From positions 41,842,831 to 41,906,830 of the forward strand of contig NC_087069.1 in assembly GCF_963678635.1 (NCBI RefSeq): DNA of 64,000 bases, written 5' to 3'. Shown here one piece after another: positions 54,835 to 64,000 of the stretch (the first letter of the stretch is position 1; each line of letters starts with the position of its first letter). The notes under the pieces were generated by a model. It saw nothing but the letters and a program-made list of their open reading frames with translations. It was not told the origin of the DNA and made no database searches. This stretch comes from Symsagittifera roscoffensis (lineage: Eukaryota; Xenacoelomorpha; Acoela; Convolutidae). The translations under genes and the position numbers were made by a program.

Positions 54835-54955
54835 CTGAACAGAAAAATAATTTTTATACCTAGGTTTGGAATGAAATATAAAGGGTGTTTGAATAGGTGA
54901 AGAATATTAATGAGGGAGTTTTATGATTTTTAAAAGGCGATTAGAATTTGTTTAC
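54835..54955 (-). other. Intron in PolB (121 bp)
   Basis: Donor CCG|GTAAAC and acceptor TTTTCTGTTCAG on the minus strand. It joins HINVF to YNDGELLP in frame. Confidence 0.65.
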
Positions 54956-55986
54956 CGGAAGACGTTGATGTGACAATTGTTCAGCTTTTCAAATCTGTCC
55001 ATATCCATCAGACCCATTGGCATTTCGTATTCCCCATTGATTTTCACAATTCCTTCTTTGTCGAGATCGTAGGTTGAGACTTTGTTTTTCTCCAGCCACC
55101 GTCTAGATGTGGGGTAGAGGGCCGGCTCATTCACATTGTGATATGCGGCAACAAAGCAGTAGAGAAAGCAACGGTCACCTTCTTCAGTGTTGATATTTGT
55201 GAGCAGAGTAGATGCTGCGCTGAGTGCATCAGGTAGCTCGAGCTAGGATCCTGCTCTTATTGGTGAGAAGGCCGCGAAACTGATTTGCAATTTTTCAATT
55301 CTGTCAATGATCCATCCGCTACCATGAGAAGAGAACGAATTGACTTGGTTGACTTTATGTTCAATCAGTTCCAAGAATTGATCCCCAGCTATTCCCTCGA
55401 TGTACACTGTCAATGTCTTAGTGTTCAGAAACAGCATGGTCCTTTTGAAGTTTCCACTGTCCCCGTCTTGCACAGTGGGAATTTTGATCATTCCCACTTC
55501 CTCGTGGAATTGCGCCTTGTTCGGACCCTCTTTGACCCTTTCCAGTATGAGAGCATCTATTTCCTCCTTGTTTTGCATCATGACTTGAAGCAAATCCATT
55601 TCTTTTTCACCAAATTTGAGATCGTATCGACGCAGTTTGGCTCTGAACGCGCTTTCCGTTGGGGCAGCGGAAGACGTCGTCTGAGTGCCGTCCCAAACTG
55701 GCAATGCGTGCTTCTTCAGCAAGTGTTGTTCATAGCTTTCAGCGGTGAGAAATATTGTATGGCAATAGATACAATGACTATTGGAAGTCATGTCATGTAC
55801 CAGCTCGACGTGCTCTCGGGCTTCCGACAAACTCTCGAATGATTCGAGACACTCATCGCAAACAGTTTGAGGAGGAAGGATCTTGTGAACTTTTTGCTCA
55901 TGTCTTCTCAAGTTCCTTTTAGAGCTCAGTATTTTTCCGCACTGCTGGCAAGGAACAGGTGTCGCGATAGAAGTAGAGTTCGGCAT

Positions 55987-56694
55987 TATTTGTTGAAGTT
56001 ACTGGTTTGTTGAAGTTATTGTTGAAGTAAAACTGGTTACGAAAAAGCAAAAGCGAGAAGTGACCAGGACTAAAAACTTTGCGGGTAAGGGCAAGTAGAA
56101 GCCATTAACGAGAGTTATACTTCGCCGTGAACTTGACAATAAGTACTTTCCTTTCCAAAAACAGGGTTTATTACAGCTTTAAGCTCTATGTTTCATCACT
56201 CTGTTCAAGTGCAAGGGTTTTGTATATTAAAAACTGATTCATTTACAGCCTCAAACTTTTGCTGTTAATTTTAAGGGGTAGCGATAAAAATTTTTAAGTT
56301 TTGGCAAATTTTAGGGGACTGGTTTAGACTTTCAATTAACATTTAAGCACTAAATTACAAAATTTAAAGCTTAGAATGATTCAGATAGAGCCCAAAACTT
56401 TTTCTGACTAATTTTAACTGTGAAACAGTAATTTCCTAATGATTTCAAGCCCACTTCTTGGTTTGCTTAAATAGGTATAATAAAAAGTAGAAATATGAGA
56501 TAAAAGTATTCAGAAAATAAAGACCTCAACTATCTAATTAAGTTGAAATAAAATAGTAAATTTAAAAATTGAAAATTTTGCAAACTAGATAACTTGATAG
56601 TTGCCGATGTATGATAAGCATAGATTGTCATTTGAGTGTGTAAAAGTTATCGGAATCAAAGTTTCCTTCATGTCATTCAGTGTCCCGTGATAAA
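55987..56694. other. Polinton sequence upstream of PolB, no gene
   Basis: AT-rich 708 bp between the PolB start and the inserted segment. It should contain the PolB promoter; no specific element is identified. Confidence 0.45.
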
Positions 56695-56785
56695 TTTCAT
56701 ATCATGTCCTTCGAAATATTAAGGCATGGACGTTTGGCTTAAGGGGCAATAGCTAACCCGGCGTTGCTCGTCGCTACGCTCCTCG

Positions 56786-57889
56786 ACAAACGTTCTGTAA
56801 ATTCAAGTGAAAAAAAAGTTTTTTTTTTCAAACTATAGGAAAACCTCAAACTTATTATGTTGTGAAAAAAGGAAAATTAAATTCAAAAAAATGTCTTTAA
56901 AAATCTATCAACAAAAAAACCCAGTACATTTTATAGGATCTCGAGCACAGTTCTACTGGTCGTGTTCGAAACTTAAAAAACATATTTTTTTAACTTTTTT
57001 TTCATTTTTAGCTTGAATTGTTCGTTCTCATTTTAAATTCAAGTGAATGTGGTTTGAAGTTTTTAGGAGCTATCTGATACCTTATTAGGACAAGCGTAGA
57101 AATTAAAAAACAATTATAGCCCAATCAATGAGAGTAGACATTTAAAAAGCTGTGATTTTTTGAGAAAATCTGATTTTTGTGTAAATCTTTAAAAAAAATT
57201 GGGAAAATTTTTTTTGTCTCCAAATCCATTGAAACTACCCTCAAACAATTTGCCATGAATTTCTGAGCAGGGTTAAGGGTCATATTCATTTTACGAAAAA
57301 AACATAAATTTTCATTTCACATTTTTTTTAGCAAAAAATTGTCCGTTTTACACCCAAAACATGTATATAAATGTAATAAAAAACAGAATTATGGCTTAAA
57401 ACACTCTCTGTTACTTTGCGTAAGACCTGCCTAACCCCACCGGGCACAAATTATAATGAGAGAGAGAGTGCAGAGAGTGTTTGATAAAAAAAGCCAAATA
57501 AATATGGTTGGACTACCAACAAGAAAATGTTGGACCCTTCCATATTTATCTTTCTTTTGAAAAGAAAGCAATATCCTGAAAAGGATATTCCAAATGGGGT
57601 TCACTACTGAGCAAGTGTATTTATCTCTCTCTCTCTCTCATTCTTTCTCAAACAACAATTTTAGCGAAAAGTTATTCTCGATATATGATTTTTTTCAAGT
57701 TTTTCTCTAACATTTTGCTGAAAACTTTACGGGGCAAAATTTAATTGATCTATTAAGCAAAATAAAAACTGAGACAAAAAATATACAAACAGTAATGTTA
57801 AAACAGCTTAAAAATCAAATCAAACAAAAATGAAAATATAAAACCTTGGAATAATATTTGAAACAAAGGAAAGTTTTTTGTTTAAGTTA
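56786..57889. other. Noncoding part of the inserted segment with GA/TC tracts
   Basis: AT-rich. A GAGAGAGAG tract near 57460 and a TCTCTCTCTC tract near 57625 are opposed and could form a long hairpin with the AAATATGG/CCATATTT words between them. No supported gene. Confidence 0.5.
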
Positions 57890-58533
57890 TTAGAACTCTC
57901 GAAACTGAAGTTTTCTCTTTTTTGGCGCATAGCAAGCTGCCTTTGGAGGGGTGCCTTGAATGAGATCTTGGGTCACTAGATCAATTGTCTCCGCACTCGA
58001 TGAAACCCGAGCATTCGAATAGGAAGTTGATTGTTCTGGAGTTGAAACTGCTCCCCTAACAAACGACTCGGGAGACATTGCTGTCGGAATATCCCAGTAC
58101 GCTTCGCGCTCTGCATAATCACGAATACATCCCTCCTGATTTTCATACAACGGCATTGACTCGTAGTCATACGCGAAGAGATTTTTCTTGGAGACTGCTC
58201 GAGCCAGGACGTGTCTTTTATCTCCGTCTTTTCTAATGCCGGATAGCTCTCGTGAATCGTGCAACTCTCGTACATTCGTTTTCGATTCTGTCGAATTAGA
58301 TCGATGTGATCAAGGAAGTAGTTCGGTAGCATGATATGACTTTTTGTAGTCCATTCCTCGTTTTGATTCCCGTCGTTTTTTCGATGAGCCAAGTCATTGA
58401 ACGGACTTGCTGTAGACAGAGAGACTCTCTCTTTCTGTTGATGGATGACTGCAATCGACTCTCTCGTGTATGTTTGGTAGATAGTTGTTCTTTCTCGATC
58501 AGACACTGAGATTATTTGTAAAGGACTAGTCAT
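57890..58533 (-). pseudogene. Unrecognised ~215-aa protein with one frameshift, inserted segment
   Basis: Frame 57976-58533 (ATG at 58533) carries the N-terminal ~110 residues. The frame then changes around 58200-58260 and continues in 57890-58264, ending in the basic PKKRKLQFREF, a likely nuclear-localisation-type tail. The composition is polar, rich in Ser, Thr, Glu and Arg, with no membrane segment. Not recognised. Neighbours in the segment lie on the opposite strand. Whether the frame change is real or a sequencing error cannot be decided here. Confidence 0.45.
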
Positions 58534-59162
58534 GACTTGAAGATGTTCAAAGTTTTGTTAAAATAAAATGACTGAACTACCGAAATGAAATTGAGAGAAT
58601 GAAAAGTATGAAAAGTTCATATATGAGAATGAGATCAGGAAAGGGGTGGCATGGTTCAATTAGGTCAAAGCTAATAACTTTTTAGGCGAGGCTATCAAAT
58701 TTTTTTCATTCTTTTACGCATGACGCCTGAATTCATGTTAAGAATGAATGTGAAAACCCGATTTTTTAGATTTATGTGATAGCTTTATTATAGTGGCTAC
58801 GGGCGAAAGCACTCAAGTTCAAGTTTTCATGATAGTTTGCCAGACATTCTTTGTCATGCTGTTAAAAAATCGTTACCATGATTCATAGCAGTCATTAAAT
58901 TAACCGTCACAATAAAAAACACTAGAAGATTTTTAGAGTATAGCCGGGGGAAAAAGTAACTAAATACCCAAATAAAAAGTGGTTGATCGTTAAAGAAATT
59001 ATATCCTTGGTGATTAAGTTTTATCAATATGGCTTAAGGTGCTCGTAAAAGTTATCACCCAAATTTATACTTTGGGAGCGCATGATCTGTCTCGTATACT
59101 GTGATCAGCCATTCTTCAACGTTCCACACTAAAAACCAGTTGGTTGTTATTCATTTATAATG
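58534..59162. other. Intergenic part of the inserted segment
   Basis: About 630 bp between opposed ORF sets, AT-rich. Probably a divergent promoter region; no motif is clear. Confidence 0.4.
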
Positions 59163-60125
59163 TAGGCTTCTCATGGAACGGATGTTGACTATTTCGATGA
59201 TTTTAGGGATATATCTTCGATTGATAAACGTTTAGTTAGAGTCGGTGCAAAAACATTCGCACAGACCGGTACCTACATAACTAACAAATTGTACAAAAAA
59301 GACGAAGTGAATTTGAGTCCTTGACGGACAATTATACAAAAATCAAAAGATTGACGAAAGCAAAAAATTGCGACGTGACTGAAAAACTTCGAAAAAAAAG
59401 CGAAACAAATCTAAAAAAATCTTCATGCTCTGAAAAGGAATGCGAATGTGAAAACGATGATAACTGTCGGGTTGTGTAACATTATTAACTCGTTATTCTA
59501 TTGAAACTTCAAAGCAATGGTTGAAGCAATGTATGAGCAATCCCCTGATTATTTCAAACAGTTCCGTAAAAATTACAAATTTTTCATCCTGATTGATGAA
59601 CCCAACTTCTCAGGCTTCGCTTCAAAAGCAAATTTTGCAATATCCTCCCATTCGAATAAATTGGATTTTTCCAATCATTCGATTGACAACTAAAAACATT
59701 ATCATGTGCTGGTCGAATTCACAAAAGAGTCTACCGATTTACTAAACAAGATGACTTCAAAAGCCTTCGTTGTCCCTTGTCTTCTCTCTACATTCAAATA
59801 TTTAATTTTGGGTTGCTCCAACTATCAATATTCTGGCCCTCTGATGGAAAAACTGAAAATAGCTGTGAATTATAACTCCATCAACAACCTAGATGTTAGT
59901 GGTGTTCCAGTTCGCAGACGATTGCCTCAAGTTTGCTTCGGCTCGCAGACTAAATCTGTTCAAACTCAAACTGGCATGATTAGTAACGTAACAATTGAAC
60001 GCTTTACTAATATTTTAAATGGTGAAAATGCTGCTGAGTTTTCTAGAATAATTCACATAATTCTAAGTGGGTATGGTTGTATGGAAATTGTTTGTGAAAC
60101 ACTTTGTGAAACACTTTGTTTGTGA
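59163..60125 (+). pseudogene. Broken plus-strand ORF series with an HUH-like motif
   Basis: Open pieces in order: 59163-59325 after an acceptor-like ATGTAG; a second frame to 59479 with a Lys/Glu/Cys-rich end; 59517-59693 (58 codons from ATG); and 59706-60125 (139 codons). Just after the stop at 59691-59693 the frame reads HYHVLVEF, the His-x-His followed by a hydrophobic strand and Glu seen in HUH-type rolling-circle or rolling-hairpin replication nucleases. No ATP-binding motif is seen. With only one motif the family call is weak. The pieces probably come from a single decayed gene. The identity is otherwise unknown. Confidence 0.35.
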
Positions 60126-60416
60126 AATTTATCATGGAGAAGAAATTCAAGTTTTAAATATTGGTTTGCTTTCGCTCTCTTGTATATCAAAAAAAAATTA
60201 CTACACAAGCGGTAGGCGTTCCCGAGGAGCGTAGCGACGAGCAACGCCGGGTTAGCTATTGTCCGCTAAACCAAATGACCATGCCTTAATATTTCGAAGG
60301 ACTTGATATGAAACTTTTCGTGGTTAACTTAAACTTGTAGAAAAAGAAAATCTGTTGATAAGAATGAATTTTAAAAAATGAGTTTATTAATTTTACAAAA
60401 ACATCAATAAAGTAGT

Positions 60417-60851
60417 TTAGAATAGCATATGTTTAGCAAATCTTATCAAATCATGATCATTAAGTTTGAAACCTATTGGAAATCTATTTGTAATTATAAC
60501 ATGAGCAACATAAATACAAAGTCCGCATAACACTGAATCAGCTGATTGTATTGGTTTTTTCATCAGTAGTTGATTTGCCTCGTGAATTGTACGTCGCATA
60601 TTCTTGTACACGAGGGGATAATCATATAATCTTTTACCTATAGGATCTGCAAAGAATATCTGTCCTCCAGCTTGAGCAAAAAGCAACCAGTGGGTTCCAG
60701 GTTGATCCGAGGGTGACGCATTCATAATCATGAACGTATTATCGTTTTTCAGTTTTGGAGAGCATGGAAAATCTGCCGGAAAAATACCTCTAAAGCGATA
60801 ATTCAAATGTTTACAACGGTTAACAAGTTCCATTATTTGACGATTATCCAT
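60417..60851 (-). CDS. Polinton adenain-like cysteine protease (PRO)
   Basis: 144 codons, ATG at 60851, uninterrupted. The catalytic set of the adenovirus-protease/Ulp1-type clan is visible: His 54 (GTHWLLF), Asp 69 (FADPIG), Gln 102 (PIQS) and Cys 109 (VLCGLC). In Polintons this enzyme is thought to mature virion proteins. It lies 12 bp downstream of the capsid-type gene on the same strand. The length is a little below adenain (about 200 residues). It is the only complete-looking gene of this Polinton copy. Confidence 0.85.
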   Translation of the reverse strand: MDNRQIMELVNRCKHLNYRFRGIFPADFPCSPKLKNDNTFMIMNASPSDQPGTHWLLFAQAGGQIFFADPIGKRLYDYPLVYKNMRRTIHEANQLLMKKPIQSADSVLCGLCIYVAHVIITNRFPIGFKLNDHDLIRFAKHMLF

Positions 60852-60863
60852 GTCTAGCTTAGG

Positions 60864-62189
60864 TCATAAGAGTGTTTTTGGTAATTTTTCTATCTGAAGC
60901 ACATAAACTATCGATGCACGCTCTCCCGTAAATAATAACTCGACGGTATTAGCGAGACCTGCGTCAAATTTGAGTTCCACTGAAATAGTGCACAGACCGG
61001 TACCTACATAATTGGTCAATTCAGGATGAAGGAAATCGTGTGAAGCCTCCTGAGTAGACGTGAGATCAAAAGCCATAATATAATGATTATCATAGTTAGC
61101 GAGACTGATTCCATGACTAGTGTTCAAAACAAAATCAAGAGCCTCAAGCGTAATGTAATAAATTATTTTATTGCCTGACGTTGAGATGGGAGTTCCGGCA
61201 ATGGGTAGGCCGCTTCTGTACACAATGATCTCATTCAACCCAAACTTCTGGTAATGAAAAGGGTTTGTCCTATTAGTACCCAAATGTGCTTCGTTTATAC
61301 TCATTGCTAGTATCATTCTTCGAACAGGTTCTTTTGCGAAAACATCCTCTTGTCATCAGCTTTGTACTCCTGTAGTTGCGAGAAACGTTTTTGGTACTAC
61401 TTCGATGTAATTGTAAATTGCCGGGTTCTTGGTTCTTCAACAAAGTTTTTTCTTTTGATGAGAGAACATAGTCAGTCACAGTCATCGTTCTGACATAAGC
61501 TTCGATTATTTGAACCTTGCAGTGTTTAGCTGCATCTTCAGGTATGACAACAAAATCGTTAGGAGAACGTCTAAGAGACAATCTGATTGTTACACCGCTA
61601 AGTAGGTGCTTGTCACACGATAAGAAGTCGCAAGCAATTTTACCAAATAGCTTCAGCTCGTTCCAGGCCGCAACGAGACCTTTACGCTCCGTAGCATCCT
61701 CAGCTCTCCTTCCATTACCGTCAATAGCTGATGGGTTTTCTTCATAATAATAACCTTGAAAGCCAACCATGTCTTCTTGGCATCATTAACGTATGAAAAC
61801 TCGGTCTCAAAGCTTTTATGGGCAAAATTAGCGTTGGTAGTTGATATTATCTCACCCTTCAGCGACAGTGTACACTCAGAAAATAATGAAGATAAAGGAT
61901 TGTTAACAAAATGCGGTGTATCTCTATTTGCTGCTTCTGTAGCATGTGTTCGAAGCACGGTTCTATTGTTTCGAACAATTCGTGCAACTATTTCCAAACG
62001 AGTACGTTGAAGATCGATGAAATTATTTCTGTCGCCAAGTTTTTCAAACTCGAGCATAGGACCATCAGGAGAGTAGGAAGGTCCGATTTTTTGGTTGAAT
62101 GCGTTTTCAAAAGTGACAAGTAAAGGCGGTTTTTCAAATAAGTCCAGCGTGCTGTGAGTTGTTCCACTCGGGATTAAATTCGAAATCAT
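60864..62189 (-). pseudogene. Polinton major-capsid-type protein (F54H12.2-like), frameshifted
   Basis: ATG at 62189. Three main reading pieces (61653-62189, 61273-61770, 60864-61316) follow in order the family often annotated as F54H12.2-like in metazoan Polintons: NPLSSLFS.C.LSLKGEIIS, DAKKTW, then CDKHLLSGVTIRLSLRRS, then NPFHYQKFGLNEI.VYRSGLPI and YIMAFDLTS. Frame changes lie near 61755, near 61437 and in 61320-61390, where no single frame covers the block. The family is a candidate double-jelly-roll major capsid protein; that assignment is from general knowledge and not shown here. Broken in this copy. Confidence 0.7.
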
Positions 62190-62300
62190 TTTTAACCCTT
62201 GTAAAGAAATCGGAGCGACTTCTCTGTGCAGTTCGTTTTGTGGGAATGACGCGTCTTGTTTTTCGTTTCACCACCGTTGTTCTTTTTTTAGATGACTTTT

Positions 62301-62543
62301 TTAAGATCTACTTCCTCCTCCTACTTGCTTTCTGATGGTTTTTCTGATCGTGCTTTTGAGTTCCTGCTTCGGGCTTTTTCTTTTTGTTGCAATTTCTGTC
62401 AGTTCTGGAGCTGCCTGAAGAAGTAGTTCTTTTCCGATCTTTTTTGCTACTGGTATCACAAACTTTCGAGCCAATGGAAGTGCCACTCTTCTTATTCCTA
62501 AGGCTAATGCACCGAAGCCACTGCCTCGTTGTCTATAATGCAC
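62301..62543 (-). CDS. Polinton small basic core-like protein
   Basis: About 80 residues ending at the stop near 62301: QRGSGFGALALGIRR, then PLARKFVIPVAKKIGKELL and a Lys/Arg-rich tail ending GGGSRS. A Gly-rich start followed by an amphipathic basic region is typical of the adenovirus pX-like DNA-condensing proteins of Polintons. There is no ATG in this frame; the first possible start is GTG at 62543, and the open frame extends upstream to a TGA near 62595. The start may have been lost by mutation or lie beyond an unseen intron. Confidence 0.6.
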   Translation of the reverse strand: MHYRQRGSGFGALALGIRRVALPLARKFVIPVAKKIGKELLLQAAPELTEIATKRKSPKQELKSTIRKTIRKQVGGGSRS

Positions 62544-62594
62544 CCGAGAAATGTGGTAGGTTTGCTTGGTTGTGGTAATATGAATCCGTATTGA

Positions 62595-63406
62595 TCAATC
62601 GCTAAACTTTTGAAATTTCAAAGTCAGAACAACTTTTCCCCCTCCAGCGAAAGGAACAAGTCCTCCAGTTTCTGTGCGCAAGTTCACAGAAATATTAGAG
62701 ATATTGTTGGCCAAAGTTTTTTGAAATCCAAATAACTAAACACTTTACGATGATTCGGTTCAATTGTACATGCGTAACCTTTTTTCACTCGACGATTTGT
62801 ATCAATGACTCGTAAAAGGGGTGCTTTTGTGTCTCCTACTATTTGATAATGAATTATGTCCAGGTAAATAAACATAAGCTGAGTACCAGCACATACATCA
62901 ACAGGATAGTCAGCAACAAGATCTTGGGTAGTGAATGTGCTATGTTTCGAGCTTCCTTGTTTGTAACCTATATGATAACCAGTTCCATCTCTGACGCCTT
63001 TGAATCCAAGTAGACTAGGAATTTGCGGGCTTGAAAATGTTATACCTTCCCAATAATGCAGCCACAATGAAAGATGTTTGGTTATTGGATCTATTACGTA
63101 ATCCAATTTCTCTAATTCTGTTTTTCGACGAATCTCATCCAGTATTTGTTCAATGCTCGTATACCCTCCTTTTGTTAGTTTCGCTGTTTCTCCAAGGTAA
63201 GGCCTGGAGATCTTGTCTTTCTCAACTTTCATGCTTGCTATAACCCGATCCTTTTTGTGGTACACAATGTTGTTGTCAGTTACGTTGTTTATCTGAGTGG
63301 GGAAGGTAATTTCTGTAATTGCTACTTGCCATTCACCTTGCACATTTATTCCTTCACTCAGTAGATTTTTAAAGTTTGCCAGAGTGTTATCTTTAAAAAC
63401 GTTCAT
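62595..63406 (-). pseudogene. Polinton minor-capsid-like (penton candidate) protein, one frameshift
   Basis: ATG at 63406. The protein begins MNVFKDNTLANFKNLL and continues with GEWQVAITEITFPT, IPSLLGFKG, AGTQLMFIYLDIIHYQIVGD and APLLRVID, a conserved Polinton family of ~250 residues. Near 62730 the frame shifts by one, and the natural end (TGGLVPFAGGGKVVLTLKF, stop at 62595-62597) is in the next frame. It is likely a virion structural protein, possibly the single-jelly-roll penton; that role is inferred from the family. Sits between the core-like protein and integrase. Confidence 0.7.
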
Positions 63407-63491
63407 TGCTGTAGATGAAAACTAGGGTAATTGTGAAGGAAGGGGGATCGTTGTGGGTGAAAAGGCTGGAAGTGCCCGCAGTCTTGATTGC

Positions 63492-64000
63492 TTACGATTT
63501 CTCCTTCTCCAGAACGCGAATTAGTTCAGACTCGTAAAATTTTCCCTCAATCGGTTCTCTGTTAGAATCAATCAAATTGTTTGTTGGGGGATTTCGTGTT
63601 GGTATTTCAAAAACTTCAAACACTTCATCGGTGAACGATTGTTCGTAACCCTTGCGAAAAGGTATGTCTACTTTGGCAAGTCTAACATAATCACCAACAT
63701 AAAACTTTGGACGTCGAACTAATTTCAATGACTGTTCTGCTCTCAATGAAATCAGGCGAGGAACGTTCATTTTTAGTTACTTTGTTTGGTGCAAGATTTG
63801 TGACACGATTTGTTGTCGAATTAATTGCATTGACAAAATCTTGCAATTTGTCAATGTATGAGTAAGTCCATTTATCCTCCAAGTACTTATAAATAAGGTT
63901 TTTCAAGGAACGGATATTTCTCTCAGCGAATGCAGACTTTTTCTTGCTCTCTGTGCTATATGTTTTTATGCCTTTCTTTTTACATAATGCTTCGAAGGAC
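63492..64000 (-). pseudogene. Polinton retroviral-type integrase, C-terminal part, frameshifted
   Basis: The minus strand from the window edge reads SAFAERNIRSLKNLIYKYL, which includes the catalytic Glu of the DDE triad (ERN). It continues LQDFVNAINST and LAPNKVTK. Near 63765 the frame changes by one, and the C-terminal SH3/chromo-like part (GDYVRLAKVDIPFRKGYEQ and FYESELIRV) continues in 63492-63770. The two catalytic Asp residues lie outside the window. Integrase joins Polinton DNA ends to the target. Broken as written, unless the indel is an error. Confidence 0.8.

Larger units (their letters stand above)
51451..55986 (-). pseudogene. Protein-primed family B DNA polymerase with N-terminal C2H2 fingers, broken
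   Basis: Starts at ATG 55986 with C2H2 zinc fingers (CQQCG...H, CDEC...H, CIYC...H) in the first ~90 residues. A Polinton-type N-terminal region, an exonuclease part (YLDLES near 54505; NLSNYDLHF near 54070) and polymerase motifs follow: DANNLYG near 53250 (motif A region), KLIVNSAFGKTME near 52760 and YSDTDSF near 52485 (motif C). The C-terminus after the 325 bp intron includes SAKGIKRSAQREL and the tail ending KKQRKENQNNKH. Two GT-AG introns keep the frame (54835-54955 and 51943-52267). Breaks: TAG stops near 55245, 54705 and 53878, and frame changes near 53285 (T7 run), 52680 (A7 run), 53000-52900 and 51770. It would replicate the element DNA from a terminal protein primer. Non-functional as written. 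Confidence 0.85.
56695..60313. mobile_element. 3.6 kb segment with 91 bp inverted ends, inserted in the Polinton
   Basis: 56695-56785 and 60223-60313 are inverted copies, with 7 mismatches in 91 by eye. The inner ~40 bp, AATAGCTAACCCGGCGTTGC and following, is identical. The segment lies between PolB and the protease and holds two opposed sets of broken ORFs not seen in other Polinton parts. It may be a DNA transposon or an integrated small viral genome with terminal repeats. No transposase is recognised and the outer target duplication is unclear. Confidence 0.6.
51451..64000 (-). mobile_element. Decayed Polinton/Maverick DNA element (right end outside window)
   Basis: All recognisable genes lie on the minus strand: retroviral-type integrase end, capsid-like protein, core-like basic protein, major-capsid-type protein, cysteine protease and protein-primed DNA polymerase B. 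This set is diagnostic for Polintons, which are self-synthesising virus-like transposons. A packaging ATPase is not seen and may lie to the right. Most genes have frameshifts or stops, and a 3.6 kb segment interrupts the element at 56695-60313. This copy should be inactive. Confidence 0.88.

Noticed and set aside
53868-55250. TAG reassigned as a sense codon in the Polinton
   Set aside because: Three TAG stops interrupt PolB, but frameshifts are equally common, and elements A and C contain both TGA and TAG breaks. Decay is simpler.

Overview
This looks like a repeat-dense stretch of a small-intron invertebrate genome, most likely a nematode. Non-element DNA is AT-rich, the introns I can place are short (121 and 325 bp, GT-AG), and several candidate acceptors have the T-rich TTTTCAG form usual in nematodes. 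The taxon is an inference. I see no gene that is clearly host-derived; almost everything recognisable is mobile.

Layout. (1) 1-18707: the 3' half of a degenerate plus-strand giant LTR retrotransposon (element C), cut in two by (2) element A (6097-17512, minus strand), an 11.4 kb internally deleted relative with its own LTR pair. (3) 18743-41703: element B, a 22,961 bp LTR retrotransposon with 885 bp LTRs differing at one position that I could see. It carries two intact ORFs of 2934 and 2959 codons and sits inside an older inverted LTR (E). (4) 41704-42662: LTR relics E and F. (5) 42663-46560: mostly unrecognised DNA with one exon-like ORF inside a G/C-run inverted repeat. (6) 46560-50860: four tandem ~980 bp copies of a non-LTR retrotransposon RT fragment. 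(7) About 51451-64000+: a decayed minus-strand Polinton/Maverick (PolB, protease, capsid-like proteins, core-like basic protein, integrase end). It is interrupted at 56695-60313 by a separate segment with 91 bp inverted ends.

How the giant family seems to work. ORF1 is a Ty3/Gypsy gag-protease-RT-RNase H-integrase polyprotein in one frame, with a long tail ending in a macro-domain-like module. ORF2 has a coiled coil, a complete SGNH/GDSL hydrolase signature, a second degenerate SGNH-like segment and a conserved Cys-containing C-terminal region; it has no clear envelope features. A TTTTCAG acceptor lies ahead of ORF2, so a spliced subgenomic mRNA is plausible. Elements A, B and C share a primer-binding site or polypurine tract where visible, and a two-tier stem-loop in the LTR. 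A and B also share an internal exact copy-like polypurine tract conserved over 37 nt. All boundaries and homology calls are by eye, without database searches.
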